Below, piece after piece: positions 14,500-20,183 of a DNA stretch of 34,219 nucleotides (positions are counted from its first letter, which is position 1; each line of letters opens with the position of its first letter). The stretch covers positions 1 through 34,219 of the forward strand of contig URSX01000008.1 of assembly GCA_900550615.1 (NCBI GenBank), read 5' to 3'. A program made the position numbers and the translations under genes. Under the pieces are notes generated by a model. The model was given only the letters and a program-made list of their open reading frames with translations. It was not told the origin of the DNA and made no database searches. The stretch is from an uncultured Eubacteriales bacterium. Its GTDB lineage: Bacteria; Bacillota; Clostridia; Oscillospirales; Oscillospiraceae.

Positions 14500-14712
14500 T
14501 CAGGCGCGGGCAGACAGCAGACGCTTGAACATACCCACACCCAGACCGCACAGGGGGATAGCCACACAGGCCAGAAGCAGGATGGGCTGGCCGGCAATGG
14601 TGGAAGCCACCTCACCGACCCAACTGATAGCTTTGGTGAATACAGAGCCGACAGAGGTCAGCAGAGTAGCCACAGTCACAGCGGGAGTTTCCGTGAACAA
14701 CGCTCCTTTCAA
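14500..14712 (-). CDS. Major coat protein candidate 2 (paralogue)
   Basis: Paralogue of the downstream coat gene, sharing CVAIPLCGLGVGMFKRLLSA exactly. The open frame starts at TTG 14712, but AAAGGAG lies inside it, so the real start is uncertain. A TTG at 14700 or the GTG aligned with the start of candidate 1 are alternatives. The N-terminus is longer (FTETPAVTV...) and more acidic. The two may be major and minor virion subunits or a recent duplication. A degenerate copy of the dispersed site, with TGTAGATT, overlaps its leader. Confidence 0.7.
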   Translation of the reverse strand: MKGALFTETPAVTVATLLTSVGSVFTKAISWVGEVASTIAGQPILLLACVAIPLCGLGVGMFKRLLSARA

Positions 14713-14855
14713 TGTAGATTTTTGAGTAAGCTGCGCACGATGCCAACGACAGCGGCGAAGCAGACCAAACTAAAGAGATAGAAAACAGGCGGGGTAATGA
14801 GGAAGTCACAAATGGCATTGAGAATAGCCGTACAGAAAGCAATCATTTCATTCAT
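14709..14855 (-). CDS. Small membrane protein (phage minor coat candidate)
   Basis: A 48-residue protein, MNEMIAFCTAILNAICDFLI..., with two hydrophobic stretches and a basic end (RSLLKNLH). Its ATG overlaps the stop of the gene before it (ATGA), so it is coupled. Size and position among coat genes suggest a pVII/pIX-like minor virion protein, which is inference. Confidence 0.65.
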   Translation of the reverse strand: MNEMIAFCTAILNAICDFLITPPVFYLFSLVCFAAVVGIVRSLLKNLH

Positions 14856-15025
14856 CGCTTGAACACCACCCCGAGAAGCCGGAAGAAGCTATAGAGCACC
14901 AGAGCAAACAAAGCCACACCGGCGAGATACGGCCAATCTACACCGGCCATACCTTGCAGCGCTGTACCGGCTGCATCGGTAACGGGGGTGTAGGTGCCGA
15001 AGATGGAAATAATCAGGTCACGCAT
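14852..15025 (-). CDS. Small membrane protein (phage minor coat candidate)
   Basis: A 57-residue protein starting MRDLIISIFGTYTPVTDAAG, with a C-terminal membrane span (YLAGVALFALVLYSFFRLLG) and basic FKR end. Start at 15025 chosen for GAGGTGA 6 bases upstream, the same leader form as the gene at 18737. Coupled to the next gene. Confidence 0.7.
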   Translation of the reverse strand: MRDLIISIFGTYTPVTDAAGTALQGMAGVDWPYLAGVALFALVLYSFFRLLGVVFKR

Positions 15026-15029
15026 AGAA

Positions 15030-15290
15030 TCACCTCGTATCATCTTTGCGAGCAGGGGGCAGCCGAAGCCGCCGACTGCCACGGGAAGCCAGTTCCTCCG
15101 CATTATCCACAGTGCCCACGGGGAAACCGAAGATAAGGGAGAGGAACGAGAGAGAAATAGGAATCAGAGCCAGGCCGATAAAGAGAGCGGCGAAGGAGAA
15201 GCCCAAGCCGGGCACATCGGTTTTAGTAAAAAAACGCCAGGCAGAGCCGAGAAACGTTTTGATACACTGGATAACATCAGAATCAAACAA
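15030..15290 (-). CDS. Membrane protein, phage virion/assembly candidate
   Basis: About 86 residues if started at TTG 15290, which has AAAGGTGG 8 bases upstream; an upstream GTG at 15317 is possible. It contains one strong span (FAALFIGLALIPISLSFLSL) and a highly basic tail (RGSRRLRLPPARKDDTR). It overlaps the end of the previous gene by 8 bases. Not recognised; position suggests a minor coat or assembly protein. Confidence 0.55.
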   Translation of the reverse strand: MFDSDVIQCIKTFLGSAWRFFTKTDVPGLGFSFAALFIGLALIPISLSFLSLIFGFPVGTVDNAEELASRGSRRLRLPPARKDDTR

Positions 15291-15471
15291 AGAGAGACAC
15301 CACCTTTCCCAGCACACCGCCGAGGACGTTTACAACAAACTGAATCAGCTGCCAAAGGGCCTTAATAAGGGCCACAGCAACGAAGATAGCAAAGAACGTA
15401 ATGACAGCGGAGACGAGAAGATACAACGGCGTTGGAAGCCACTGGAAAGCGGTACGGATAAAGCCTATCAT
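15283..15471 (-). CDS. Small membrane protein (phage cluster)
   Basis: A 62-residue protein, MIGFIRTAFQWLPTPLYLLV..., almost wholly hydrophobic with two spans and little charge. It follows the previous gene with a 2-base gap. Candidate minor coat or assembly protein by position. Confidence 0.65.
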   Translation of the reverse strand: MIGFIRTAFQWLPTPLYLLVSAVITFFAIFVAVALIKALWQLIQFVVNVLGGVLGKVVSLFV

Positions 15472-15473
15472 AT

Positions 15474-15647
15474 TTAGCTACCCACCTTTATCACAAGTTT
15501 GAAAATACCAAAGAGAATGATAGAGCCGAATACAAAGTAAATCAGCAGCTTAATGGCAAAGGGTAGAGCGCCGAAGAAATCGCGGCAGAATTGGAAGAAG
15601 TCGCCAAGATCGGTAAACACCAAAGCAAGGTTTGCTATCAATCCCAC
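15474..15647 (-). CDS. Small membrane protein (phage cluster), GTG start
   Basis: A 57-residue protein starting at GTG 15647, overlapping the adhesin stop by 10 bases, with a GAGGGGG ribosome site. The N-terminal half contains DLGDFFQFCRDFFGALPF; the C-terminal half is one membrane span ending in KLVIKVGS. It is too short for automatic ORF cut-offs at this start. Function by position only: minor virion protein. Confidence 0.6.
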   Translation of the reverse strand: MGLIANLALVFTDLGDFFQFCRDFFGALPFAIKLLIYFVFGSIILFGIFKLVIKVGS

Positions 15648-17842
15648 ACTGTCACCCCCTCACCAAGACCGCTGGGCGCATCGTCAAAGAAGAAGCCGCC
15701 CAGACCGCCAATGGAATCGTCTACGTTGTCCAGGGCGCTGCCAATGACCAGCTTATAGAGGAACTGGAGCAGCTTGCCGGAAGCGGACAGGGAATCACCA
15801 GCAACGGAGGTCACAGACTTCTTATCCCCGTTTTCGTCTTCTACATAAAAGACATTGTAAGCATCGTTATCCTGAGTAATGTTCACAACGATGTTATCCA
15901 CGCTGGCGGGGAGATTGTCCATCTTGTCGATGATGGTTGAAAGTGCACTTTCAACTTTGGTCAGGTCAGCAGAGCCGGAAGAACCACCGGTGATATTCAC
16001 CTCCAGCCCGCCAAGACTGGTTTTCAGGTCGCCAAGCTTAACGTTGAGGTCGCCAAGAGTGTTGTTCATGGTATTAATGACACCCACAAGACCGATGTTA
16101 TCCGTGTGGAGCTGGGAAATGTTGGAATCCAGGTTTGAAAGTGTAGATTCAATGGTGGTGAGATCGGTAGGTTCACCACCAACAACGATAACCTCCAAAC
16201 CATCAAGACGCGCTTTTAAATCAGACATGATCTCATATGTCAACCCCACCGTATTCTCCAGGCCCAAAGCCGCAGATTCAATGGTGGTAAGATCAGGCAG
16301 CGGATAGGACGTGGGCAGCTTATCCAGCTTCTGACCGAGAGATGACAAAATGTTATTGATCCCAACAAGCCGGGCATCAATGACGGACACACGGTCGGCA
16401 GATGCTTTGTAAAGCCTGTTGCCGGAATCACAGAGATAATAGCTGTACTGCCCGGAATAGACACGGATATACAGGGACGAGTCCAAAGCGCAGTAATCAA
16501 AGTCCGAAGCATAGGGAGCGCCTTCCCGGGGCAGATATGTAATTTGTTTGCCGGGCAGCTGAGTATTGAGCCGGGCAACTATGGCCTCTGCCGAATCATA
16601 AGAAATGGGGATAGTCCCATAGGCCGTGCCTCCGGCGTCCGTAAGATAGCCGCAGGTATAGGTATTGGTGGTAAGCAGCTCTGTAATGGTATCCAGCTTG
16701 TCAGAGTAATCAGGCAAGGCCTTAATGGCGCTGATGACGGAGGCAGCGTCCGTGTGCAGCGTGTCCAGCTTTGAAATAACGCCGGAAATCTTAGCCGACA
16801 ATGTATCGATACCACCAACGATGGTGGAATTATCTGTGTGCAGCGTGTCCAGCTTCGTGGCCAGGGTGGAAAGCTTGCTCTCTACGGTATCGATATATCC
16901 GGCAATGTCGGTCAGGGTGGTGGCCATAGAATTGACCTTAGAGTAAATGTTAGAGAGACGATCTGAACCGGCCTTAAAGATGGTGTTGGTGGAGTCACAG
17001 AGGTAATAGGTGCCGCCGGACATTACCAGGCAAATCATGCTGCTGGAGGTCACATAAGCACGGCGGAAGGTGGACGTAGTCGTTCCGCTGCCGTCTCGCT
17101 TGAGGACGGTAAGGTTTTTGCCCTGCATTTCGGAATTGAGCCGGGCAACGATCTGCTCGGCAATGGAGAAAGAAATAGACTGGGTGGGAAATTCCGCGCC
17201 GCTGGAATTGGTGATATAGCCGCAGCAGTATGTATTCGCGTTGAGCAGGTCGGAAATGGTGTCCAGCTTCGTGCCGATGCTGGTGAGCGAGGCAAGCTTA
17301 TTGTTGATGCTGGCCAGATAACCATTGCTGGCCATGAGCTGGGTTATGTTGGTGGAGATGGAGTTAACGCTGGTTAAAATATGGTTTACACTCCCAGAAA
17401 TACCCTGCAAAAGCGAATCTGTATCAAACCGAGCCAAAAAGAGCATACCAGAACCATCCGTAAGACACCGATTCGAAATATTCACGTTAAATCCATCACT
17501 TAAATAGGCTTTACCAGTGCCAAGAATATAATAACCAGCTACATCACCAAAAGCTCCATAAGCAATACGGCAAGGGAAACCATTACCATTCAAGTCAAAA
17601 CATGCGCTGGACAACGAATCATACGACATATAAGCAATGCGAGTGGGGGAAAAATTTGATTTTGCTTTCCACAGAGAATCAACATAAACTGCCTGGTCTT
17701 CTCCCGAGCCTACAATTTCAGGTTTCGCCGCAAATTTAAGAATACCCCATAAAATTTCTGCTTTTGATGCAGCATGAGCAGGCACTACGGAAACCAAAAA
17801 GAGTGTAACAATAAGCGAAAATGCTATTACAATTTTTTTCAT
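15638..17842 (-). CDS. Secreted adsorption-protein (pIII-like) candidate with duplicated module
   Basis: A 734-residue protein with a clear signal peptide (MKKIVIAFSLIVTLFLVSVV, cut after AHA at about 24). Two related modules of roughly 100 residues (about 200-300 and 393-490) share NTY-CGY, IVARLN, YYLCDS-N--FKA/YKA and RLS/RVS blocks. Between and after them lie long heptad-like stretches (KLDTLHTDN, TTIESTLSNL) indicating coiled coils. Near the end is an acidic region, a short hydrophobic segment (GKLLQFLYKLVIGSALDNV) and a glycine-rich tail. Its place ahead of the minor-coat genes fits the receptor-binding tip protein. No strong C-terminal anchor is seen, unlike Ff pIII. Two copies of the dispersed motif lie within it. 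Confidence 0.65.
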   Translation of the reverse strand: MKKIVIAFSLIVTLFLVSVVPAHAASKAEILWGILKFAAKPEIVGSGEDQAVYVDSLWKAKSNFSPTRIAYMSYDSLSSACFDLNGNGFPCRIAYGAFGDVAGYYILGTGKAYLSDGFNVNISNRCLTDGSGMLFLARFDTDSLLQGISGSVNHILTSVNSISTNITQLMASNGYLASINNKLASLTSIGTKLDTISDLLNANTYCCGYITNSSGAEFPTQSISFSIAEQIVARLNSEMQGKNLTVLKRDGSGTTTSTFRRAYVTSSSMICLVMSGGTYYLCDSTNTIFKAGSDRLSNIYSKVNSMATTLTDIAGYIDTVESKLSTLATKLDTLHTDNSTIVGGIDTLSAKISGVISKLDTLHTDAASVISAIKALPDYSDKLDTITELLTTNTYTCGYLTDAGGTAYGTIPISYDSAEAIVARLNTQLPGKQITYLPREGAPYASDFDYCALDSSLYIRVYSGQYSYYLCDSGNRLYKASADRVSVIDARLVGINNILSSLGQKLDKLPTSYPLPDLTTIESAALGLENTVGLTYEIMSDLKARLDGLEVIVVGGEPTDLTTIESTLSNLDSNISQLHTDNIGLVGVINTMNNTLGDLNVKLGDLKTSLGGLEVNITGGSSGSADLTKVESALSTIIDKMDNLPASVDNIVVNITQDNDAYNVFYVEDENGDKKSVTSVAGDSLSASGKLLQFLYKLVIGSALDNVDDSIGGLGGFFFDDAPSGLGEGVTVWD
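15936..15955. repeat. Perfect 20-bp palindrome related to the dispersed site (site 4)
   Basis: GTTGAAAGTGCACTTTCAAC is perfectly self-complementary and shares TTGAAAGTG with the dispersed sites. It encodes VESALST in the adhesin, where a similar peptide repeats, so protein repetition may explain it. Confidence 0.5.
16134..16153 (+). repeat. Dispersed 20-bp site 5 (inside adhesin gene)
   Basis: TTTGAAAGTGTAGATTCAAT, identical over 24 bases (through GGTG) to site 7. It encodes IESTLSN on the minus strand. Confidence 0.8.
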
Positions 17843-17898
17843 ATTGCATACACACCTTTCAAATGATAGAATAGAAAAAACGAAAAAGGAGTAATGAA

Positions 17899-18027
17899 AT
17901 GGGCTTGTATAACATAAACAAATACCCCAGCGCGGAAGAGCCGCCGACCATAATTTCAATAATTATTCTTGCAATAATTGTTGCAGTTGTCCTAATAGTC
18001 GGCAAAATAAAGAGGCGTAAAAAGTAA
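17899..18027 (+). CDS. Coat-like miniprotein on the plus strand
   Basis: A 42-residue protein, MGLYNINKYPSAEEPPTIIS..., with an acidic N-terminal part, a pure hydrophobic span (IIILAIIVAVVLIVG) and a strongly basic tail (KIKRRKK). GGAG lies 7 bases upstream. The layout is that of a small filamentous-phage coat protein, but it points against the other structural genes. A strong hairpin at 18036-18056 follows it. Confidence 0.6.
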   Translation: MGLYNINKYPSAEEPPTIISIIILAIIVAVVLIVGKIKRRKK

Positions 18028-18035
18028 CCATACGT

Positions 18036-18056
18036 CCCCGGGCTTTATGCCCGGGG
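18036..18056 (+). terminator. CCCCGGGC-tttat-GCCCGGGG hairpin
   Basis: A perfect 8-bp GC stem just after the plus-strand miniprotein. There is no long T-run, so it may be a weak terminator or a DNA hairpin with another role. Confidence 0.5.
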
Positions 18057-18077
18057 ATATGTCTCATTTAGAGGGCT

Positions 18078-18097
18078 TTTGAAAGTGTAGTTTCAAA
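18078..18097 (+). repeat. Dispersed 20-bp site 6
   Basis: TTTGAAAGTGTAGTTTCAAA. The stop of the minus-strand 35-residue ORF falls inside it. Confidence 0.85.
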
Positions 18098-18200
18098 GAC
18101 GGTGAACAAGCCATGCGGCGAAGTGCCAAGCCAGCGAAGCAATAAACACCAGCAGAGCAAAAACAACCGAGCCAAAAACGGCAGAAAGGAAAGCAGACAT
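18093..18200 (-). CDS. Small membrane protein
   Basis: A 35-residue protein, MSAFLSAVFGSVVFALLVFI..., essentially one membrane span ending in LVHRL. AGGAG lies 9 bases upstream. Its ATG and that of the opposing 54-residue gene share the palindromic bases CATG, so the two start codons overlap head to head. Confidence 0.5.
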   Translation of the reverse strand: MSAFLSAVFGSVVFALLVFIASLAWHFAAWLVHRL

Positions 18201-18363
18201 GAAAGAGCTCCTATCACAGTTAATTCTTATCCCCAAAATGTTTATGGAAATGTTCCGACAATTACGGGAACTGAATCACCCCATATTCGATATAGCAGGA
18301 TTGATAACAACAGCAGGGGCTATCATTGTGGGAATTGCAAAAATCAAAAAACGAAAACACTGA
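18199..18363 (+). CDS. Coat-like miniprotein on the plus strand
   Basis: A 54-residue protein, MKELLSQLILIPKMFMEMFR..., with an amphipathic N-terminal helix, a membrane span (FDIAGLITTAGAIIVGIA) and basic tail (KIKKRKH). AAGGA lies 8 bases upstream. A TTTTACC-cac-GGTAAAA palindrome follows the stop, as after the plus-strand gene at 13525. Candidate virion or regulatory membrane protein; not recognised. Confidence 0.55.
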   Translation: MKELLSQLILIPKMFMEMFRQLRELNHPIFDIAGLITTAGAIIVGIAKIKKRKH

Positions 18364-18420
18364 TTTTACCCACGGTAAAAACACCGCATGGACGCAAACG
18401 GGAATACACAGGGACGGGGC

Positions 18421-18579
18421 TTACGCTTCGTCCTTTTTGCGCTTTGCACCGGGCTGAAATTTATAGGGGAACAGGGAACGCAGGAGCTTGAGAATCACCC
18501 AGAGCATGGCCGAGCCGATGAGGGTGAGCACGAACAGGAACACCAGCACAATAGCGGCGTAGATGAGAAATTTAATCAT
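18421..18579 (-). CDS. Small membrane protein
   Basis: A 52-residue protein, MIKFLIYAAIVLVFLFVLTL..., with one long membrane span and a basic tail (PGAKRKKDEA), a coat-protein-like layout. It starts 2 bases after the stop of the preceding gene and uses GGAAAGG as ribosome site. Confidence 0.65.
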   Translation of the reverse strand: MIKFLIYAAIVLVFLFVLTLIGSAMLWVILKLLRSLFPYKFQPGAKRKKDEA

Positions 18580-18581
18580 AG

Positions 18582-18737
18582 TCAATCAGCCTTTCCGAAA
18601 AGTAGTTTCAGCGCATAGGAGGGCTTAACATGCTCCAGGGCGCAGGAGATCAGGAATGCCATAAGGGCAAGAAGCGCAAACACAGCAGCGCCAATCAGCA
18701 GGAAATACAGGAAGTAAAGCATCAGTTTGAAAAACAT
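18582..18737 (-). CDS. Small membrane protein
   Basis: A 51-residue protein, MFFKLMLYFLYFLLIGAAVF..., mostly hydrophobic, with a C-terminal soluble tail (EHVKPSYALKLLFGKAD). Its GAGGTGATTCT leader is the same as that of the gene at 15025. It lies 13 bases after the encoded CCA of the tRNA. Confidence 0.65.
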   Translation of the reverse strand: MFFKLMLYFLYFLLIGAAVFALLALMAFLISCALEHVKPSYALKLLFGKAD

Positions 18738-18750
18738 AGAATCACCTCAT

Positions 18751-18824
18751 TGGATGCAGGAGTAGGAGTCGAACCTACAGCACCGGATCACGATTCCGGT
18801 ATGTTACCGTTACACCATCCCGCA
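18751..18824 (-). tRNA. Prophage-encoded tRNA, anticodon CGT (tRNA-Thr by anticodon), CCA encoded
   Basis: A complete 74-base cloverleaf on the minus strand. The acceptor is TGCGGGA / TCCTGCA (7 pairs, one G-T). The D arm is GTGT-AACGGTA-ACAT and the anticodon stem CCGGA / TCCGG, with loop ATCGTGA giving CGT at 34-36. The T arm is GTAGG-TTCGACT-CCTAC, then discriminator T and CCA. It would read ACG. The U1-A72 end pair is unusual, so amino-acid identity is less sure than the tRNA call. It is embedded in the phage transcript, 3 bases after an ORF stop, and must be cut out by RNase P. Confidence 0.9.
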
Positions 18825-18827
18825 GGA

Positions 18828-18929
18828 TTAGAAAAAGCCCTTAATTGTCTGGAAAAGGAAGCGGCCAAGAGCATAGGCAAAGCCAGCAATCACGCAGTAT
18901 TTGAATTTGTCAAAGGGATTGAAAGACAT
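18828..18929 (-). CDS. 33-residue small protein before the tRNA
   Basis: MSFNPFDKFKYCVIAGFAYA... is a small hydrophobic protein with one possible membrane span. AAGAGG ribosome site, with dispersed site 7 right upstream. The stop lies 3 bases from the tRNA 5' end. Confidence 0.6.
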   Translation of the reverse strand: MSFNPFDKFKYCVIAGFAYALGRFLFQTIKGFF

Positions 18930-18941
18930 GGCCGACCTCTT

Positions 18942-18961
18942 TTTGAAAGTGTAGATTCAAT
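18942..18961 (+). repeat. Dispersed 20-bp site 7
   Basis: TTTGAAAGTGTAGATTCAAT, between the rep 3' hairpin and the ribosome site of the 33-residue gene. Confidence 0.9.
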
Positions 18962-18967
18962 GGTGTT

Positions 18968-19007
18968 GCTTGATTTATCCGCCCTTTATCGGGCGGTTAA
19001 ATCAAGC
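18968..19007. other. Large hairpin straddling the rep stop codon
   Basis: GCTTGATTTA-T-CCGCCC and GGGCGG-T-TAAATCAAGC form a 17-position stem with a single mismatch and a six-base loop; the rep stop codon lies in the stem-loop. There is no T-run, so it is a poor terminator by rule. On a single-stranded genome it would fold strongly, making it a candidate packaging signal, priming site or mRNA 3' stabiliser. Confidence 0.6.
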
Positions 19008-20026
19008 ATTGTCTGTACCGGCTCACGGGCGGCTGCATCCGCCCAGTCGTGCCTGTGAAGGTAGGCATCAACGCCGGGATAGTCGGTAATGCGTCCGGAG
19101 GGCTGAAACTCACGGACGATGTGGATACGGCGGAAGAAAGCATCACGAGTCTCCCGATCAATATTCATGTATTGCTGTTCCGGGGGAATGTTAGTGATGA
19201 TGAAAACCTTAGTGAAACAGGCTTGACGGTTGAAATAGCGGCATGGGAGCAGCAGCGGATAGCCGTCAAGATAGTTCAGCATATCGCCGTGCTTCAGGCC
19301 GGAGCGGAATTCCTCAAAGATGATGACATCTTGACCGTCATAGGTATCAAAGGGGTGCTTGTAGTCGGTGACGCGGTAGCAGTTGGCATAGCCGTACTTG
19401 TCCATGACAGAGCGGGTCTTGCCGCCGCCTGTCTTGCCGAATATGTAAGTGACTTCCAAGTCACGCCAAGAATCCTTAAACTGTGCGTCACGGTACATAG
19501 AGCGGACACGCTCCACCTTTTCCAAGTCACGGTAGGCGCTTGCCACAGCGTCCACTATGTCCTCATTGGTGGCACCGGCTTTTATCAGCTCAACGATTTT
19601 GTCAGCGTCACGGGATTTGCCTTGCTGCTCCATGGGCATCTCGCCGCCTTCTTCAAAGGTATCAGAAAAATTGATACCTTCATGGAGGTGGCCGCCGGTG
19701 TCCTTGTAGGAGTAAGAGCCGTCCGGCTGCTTGTTGAACTTCGGACCGTCCTTGAGGACGTAGGCGCGGTTTTCCGAGGATTTACCGCGGGCAATGTCAC
19801 GGTGGAAAGAGGGAAAACGAGCGTCAATTTGCGTGTGTGTCAGTTGGTTTTCGCTTACGAGGTATACATGGGTGTGAAGTGTTTCACATTCGTCACCTTG
19901 TTCGTCACACATGCACCAGTAAACAACAGAGGGCAGATCGAGCACAGAAGCCTTGATACGGGCGTGGTCAAAATCATGCACAACGGGGTTGTTGATGGTG
20001 ATAAGCCATTTCCGGGAGCGTGGCAT
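18986..20026 (-). CDS. CRESS-type rolling-circle replication initiator (HUH endonuclease plus SF3 helicase)
   Basis: A 346-residue Rep in the layout of circovirus/geminivirus-like Reps. Endonuclease motif I is WLITINNP (7-14), motif II (HUH) THTHV-type LHTHVYL (H51, H53), and motif III AYVLKDG with catalytic Y89 and K92. The superfamily 3 helicase follows: Walker A GKTGGGKT (197-204), Walker B VIIFEEF (234-240), motif C IITNIPP (276-282), then RRIHIVREF (299-307). All key residues are present. It should nick the origin loop at 20091-20099, join to the 5' end and unwind. Ff gene II protein lacks such a helicase domain. Start chosen at 20026 for GGAGG; a palindrome at 20042-20060 abuts it. Confidence 0.93.
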   Translation of the reverse strand: MPRSRKWLITINNPVVHDFDHARIKASVLDLPSVVYWCMCDEQGDECETLHTHVYLVSENQLTHTQIDARFPSFHRDIARGKSSENRAYVLKDGPKFNKQPDGSYSYKDTGGHLHEGINFSDTFEEGGEMPMEQQGKSRDADKIVELIKAGATNEDIVDAVASAYRDLEKVERVRSMYRDAQFKDSWRDLEVTYIFGKTGGGKTRSVMDKYGYANCYRVTDYKHPFDTYDGQDVIIFEEFRSGLKHGDMLNYLDGYPLLLPCRYFNRQACFTKVFIITNIPPEQQYMNIDRETRDAFFRRIHIVREFQPSGRITDYPGVDAYLHRHDWADAAAREPVQTMLDLTAR

Positions 20027-20041
20027 AGAAAAACCTCCAAG

Positions 20042-20060
20042 TTTGACAATTTTTGTCAAA
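20042..20060. promoter_or_regulatory. Rep leader palindrome
   Basis: TTTGACAA-ttt-TTGTCAAA lies directly upstream of the rep ribosome site. It could be a Rep or ssDNA-binding-protein operator, or an mRNA hairpin limiting Rep synthesis. Confidence 0.5.
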
Positions 20061-20082
20061 GAATCTCAAATTCTCAAAAGTT

Positions 20083-20108
20083 GCAGGGGGGTAATACTGA
20101 CCCCCTGC
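20083..20108 (-). other. Rolling-circle origin stem-loop with CRESS-type nonanucleotide
   Basis: The stem GCAGGGGG / CCCCCTGC (8 bp) closes a 10-base loop, read on the minus strand as TCAGTATTAC. CAGTATTAC (20099-20091) fits NANTATTAC, the nick-site nonanucleotide of circo- and geminivirus origins, where Rep cuts between positions 7 and 8. It sits in the rep leader, like CRESS virus origins near rep. Neighbouring tandem CTATGG copies (20131-20142) could be iterons. Confidence 0.8.
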
Positions 20109-20109
20109 C

Positions 20110-20136
20110 CCATAGGGCGGCTGCGCCGCCCTATGG
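20110..20136. other. Second origin-region hairpin
   Basis: A perfect 12-bp stem CCATAGGGCGGC / GCCGCCCTATGG with loop tgc, 1 base from the origin stem-loop. Candidate accessory Rep-binding or terminator structure. Confidence 0.6.
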
Positions 20137-20183
20137 CTATGGAGGAACACGCGGAAATGGGAATGGGAAAGCTGGCTTGTCCA

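Noticed and set aside
18751..18824. tRNA-His (GTG) reading of the prophage tRNA
   Set aside because: With CCGGA/TCCGG as the anticodon stem, the 7-base loop ATCGTGA puts CGT, not GTG, at positions 34-36.
11939..18961. CRISPR array
   Set aside because: The 20-bp repeats are spaced by hundreds to thousands of bases with genes between them; no spacer structure and no cas genes.
11939..18961. Xer/dif-type recombination sites
   Set aside because: Arms are 6 bp around an 8-bp centre and do not match the 11-6-11 dif layout; no tyrosine recombinase is encoded in the element.
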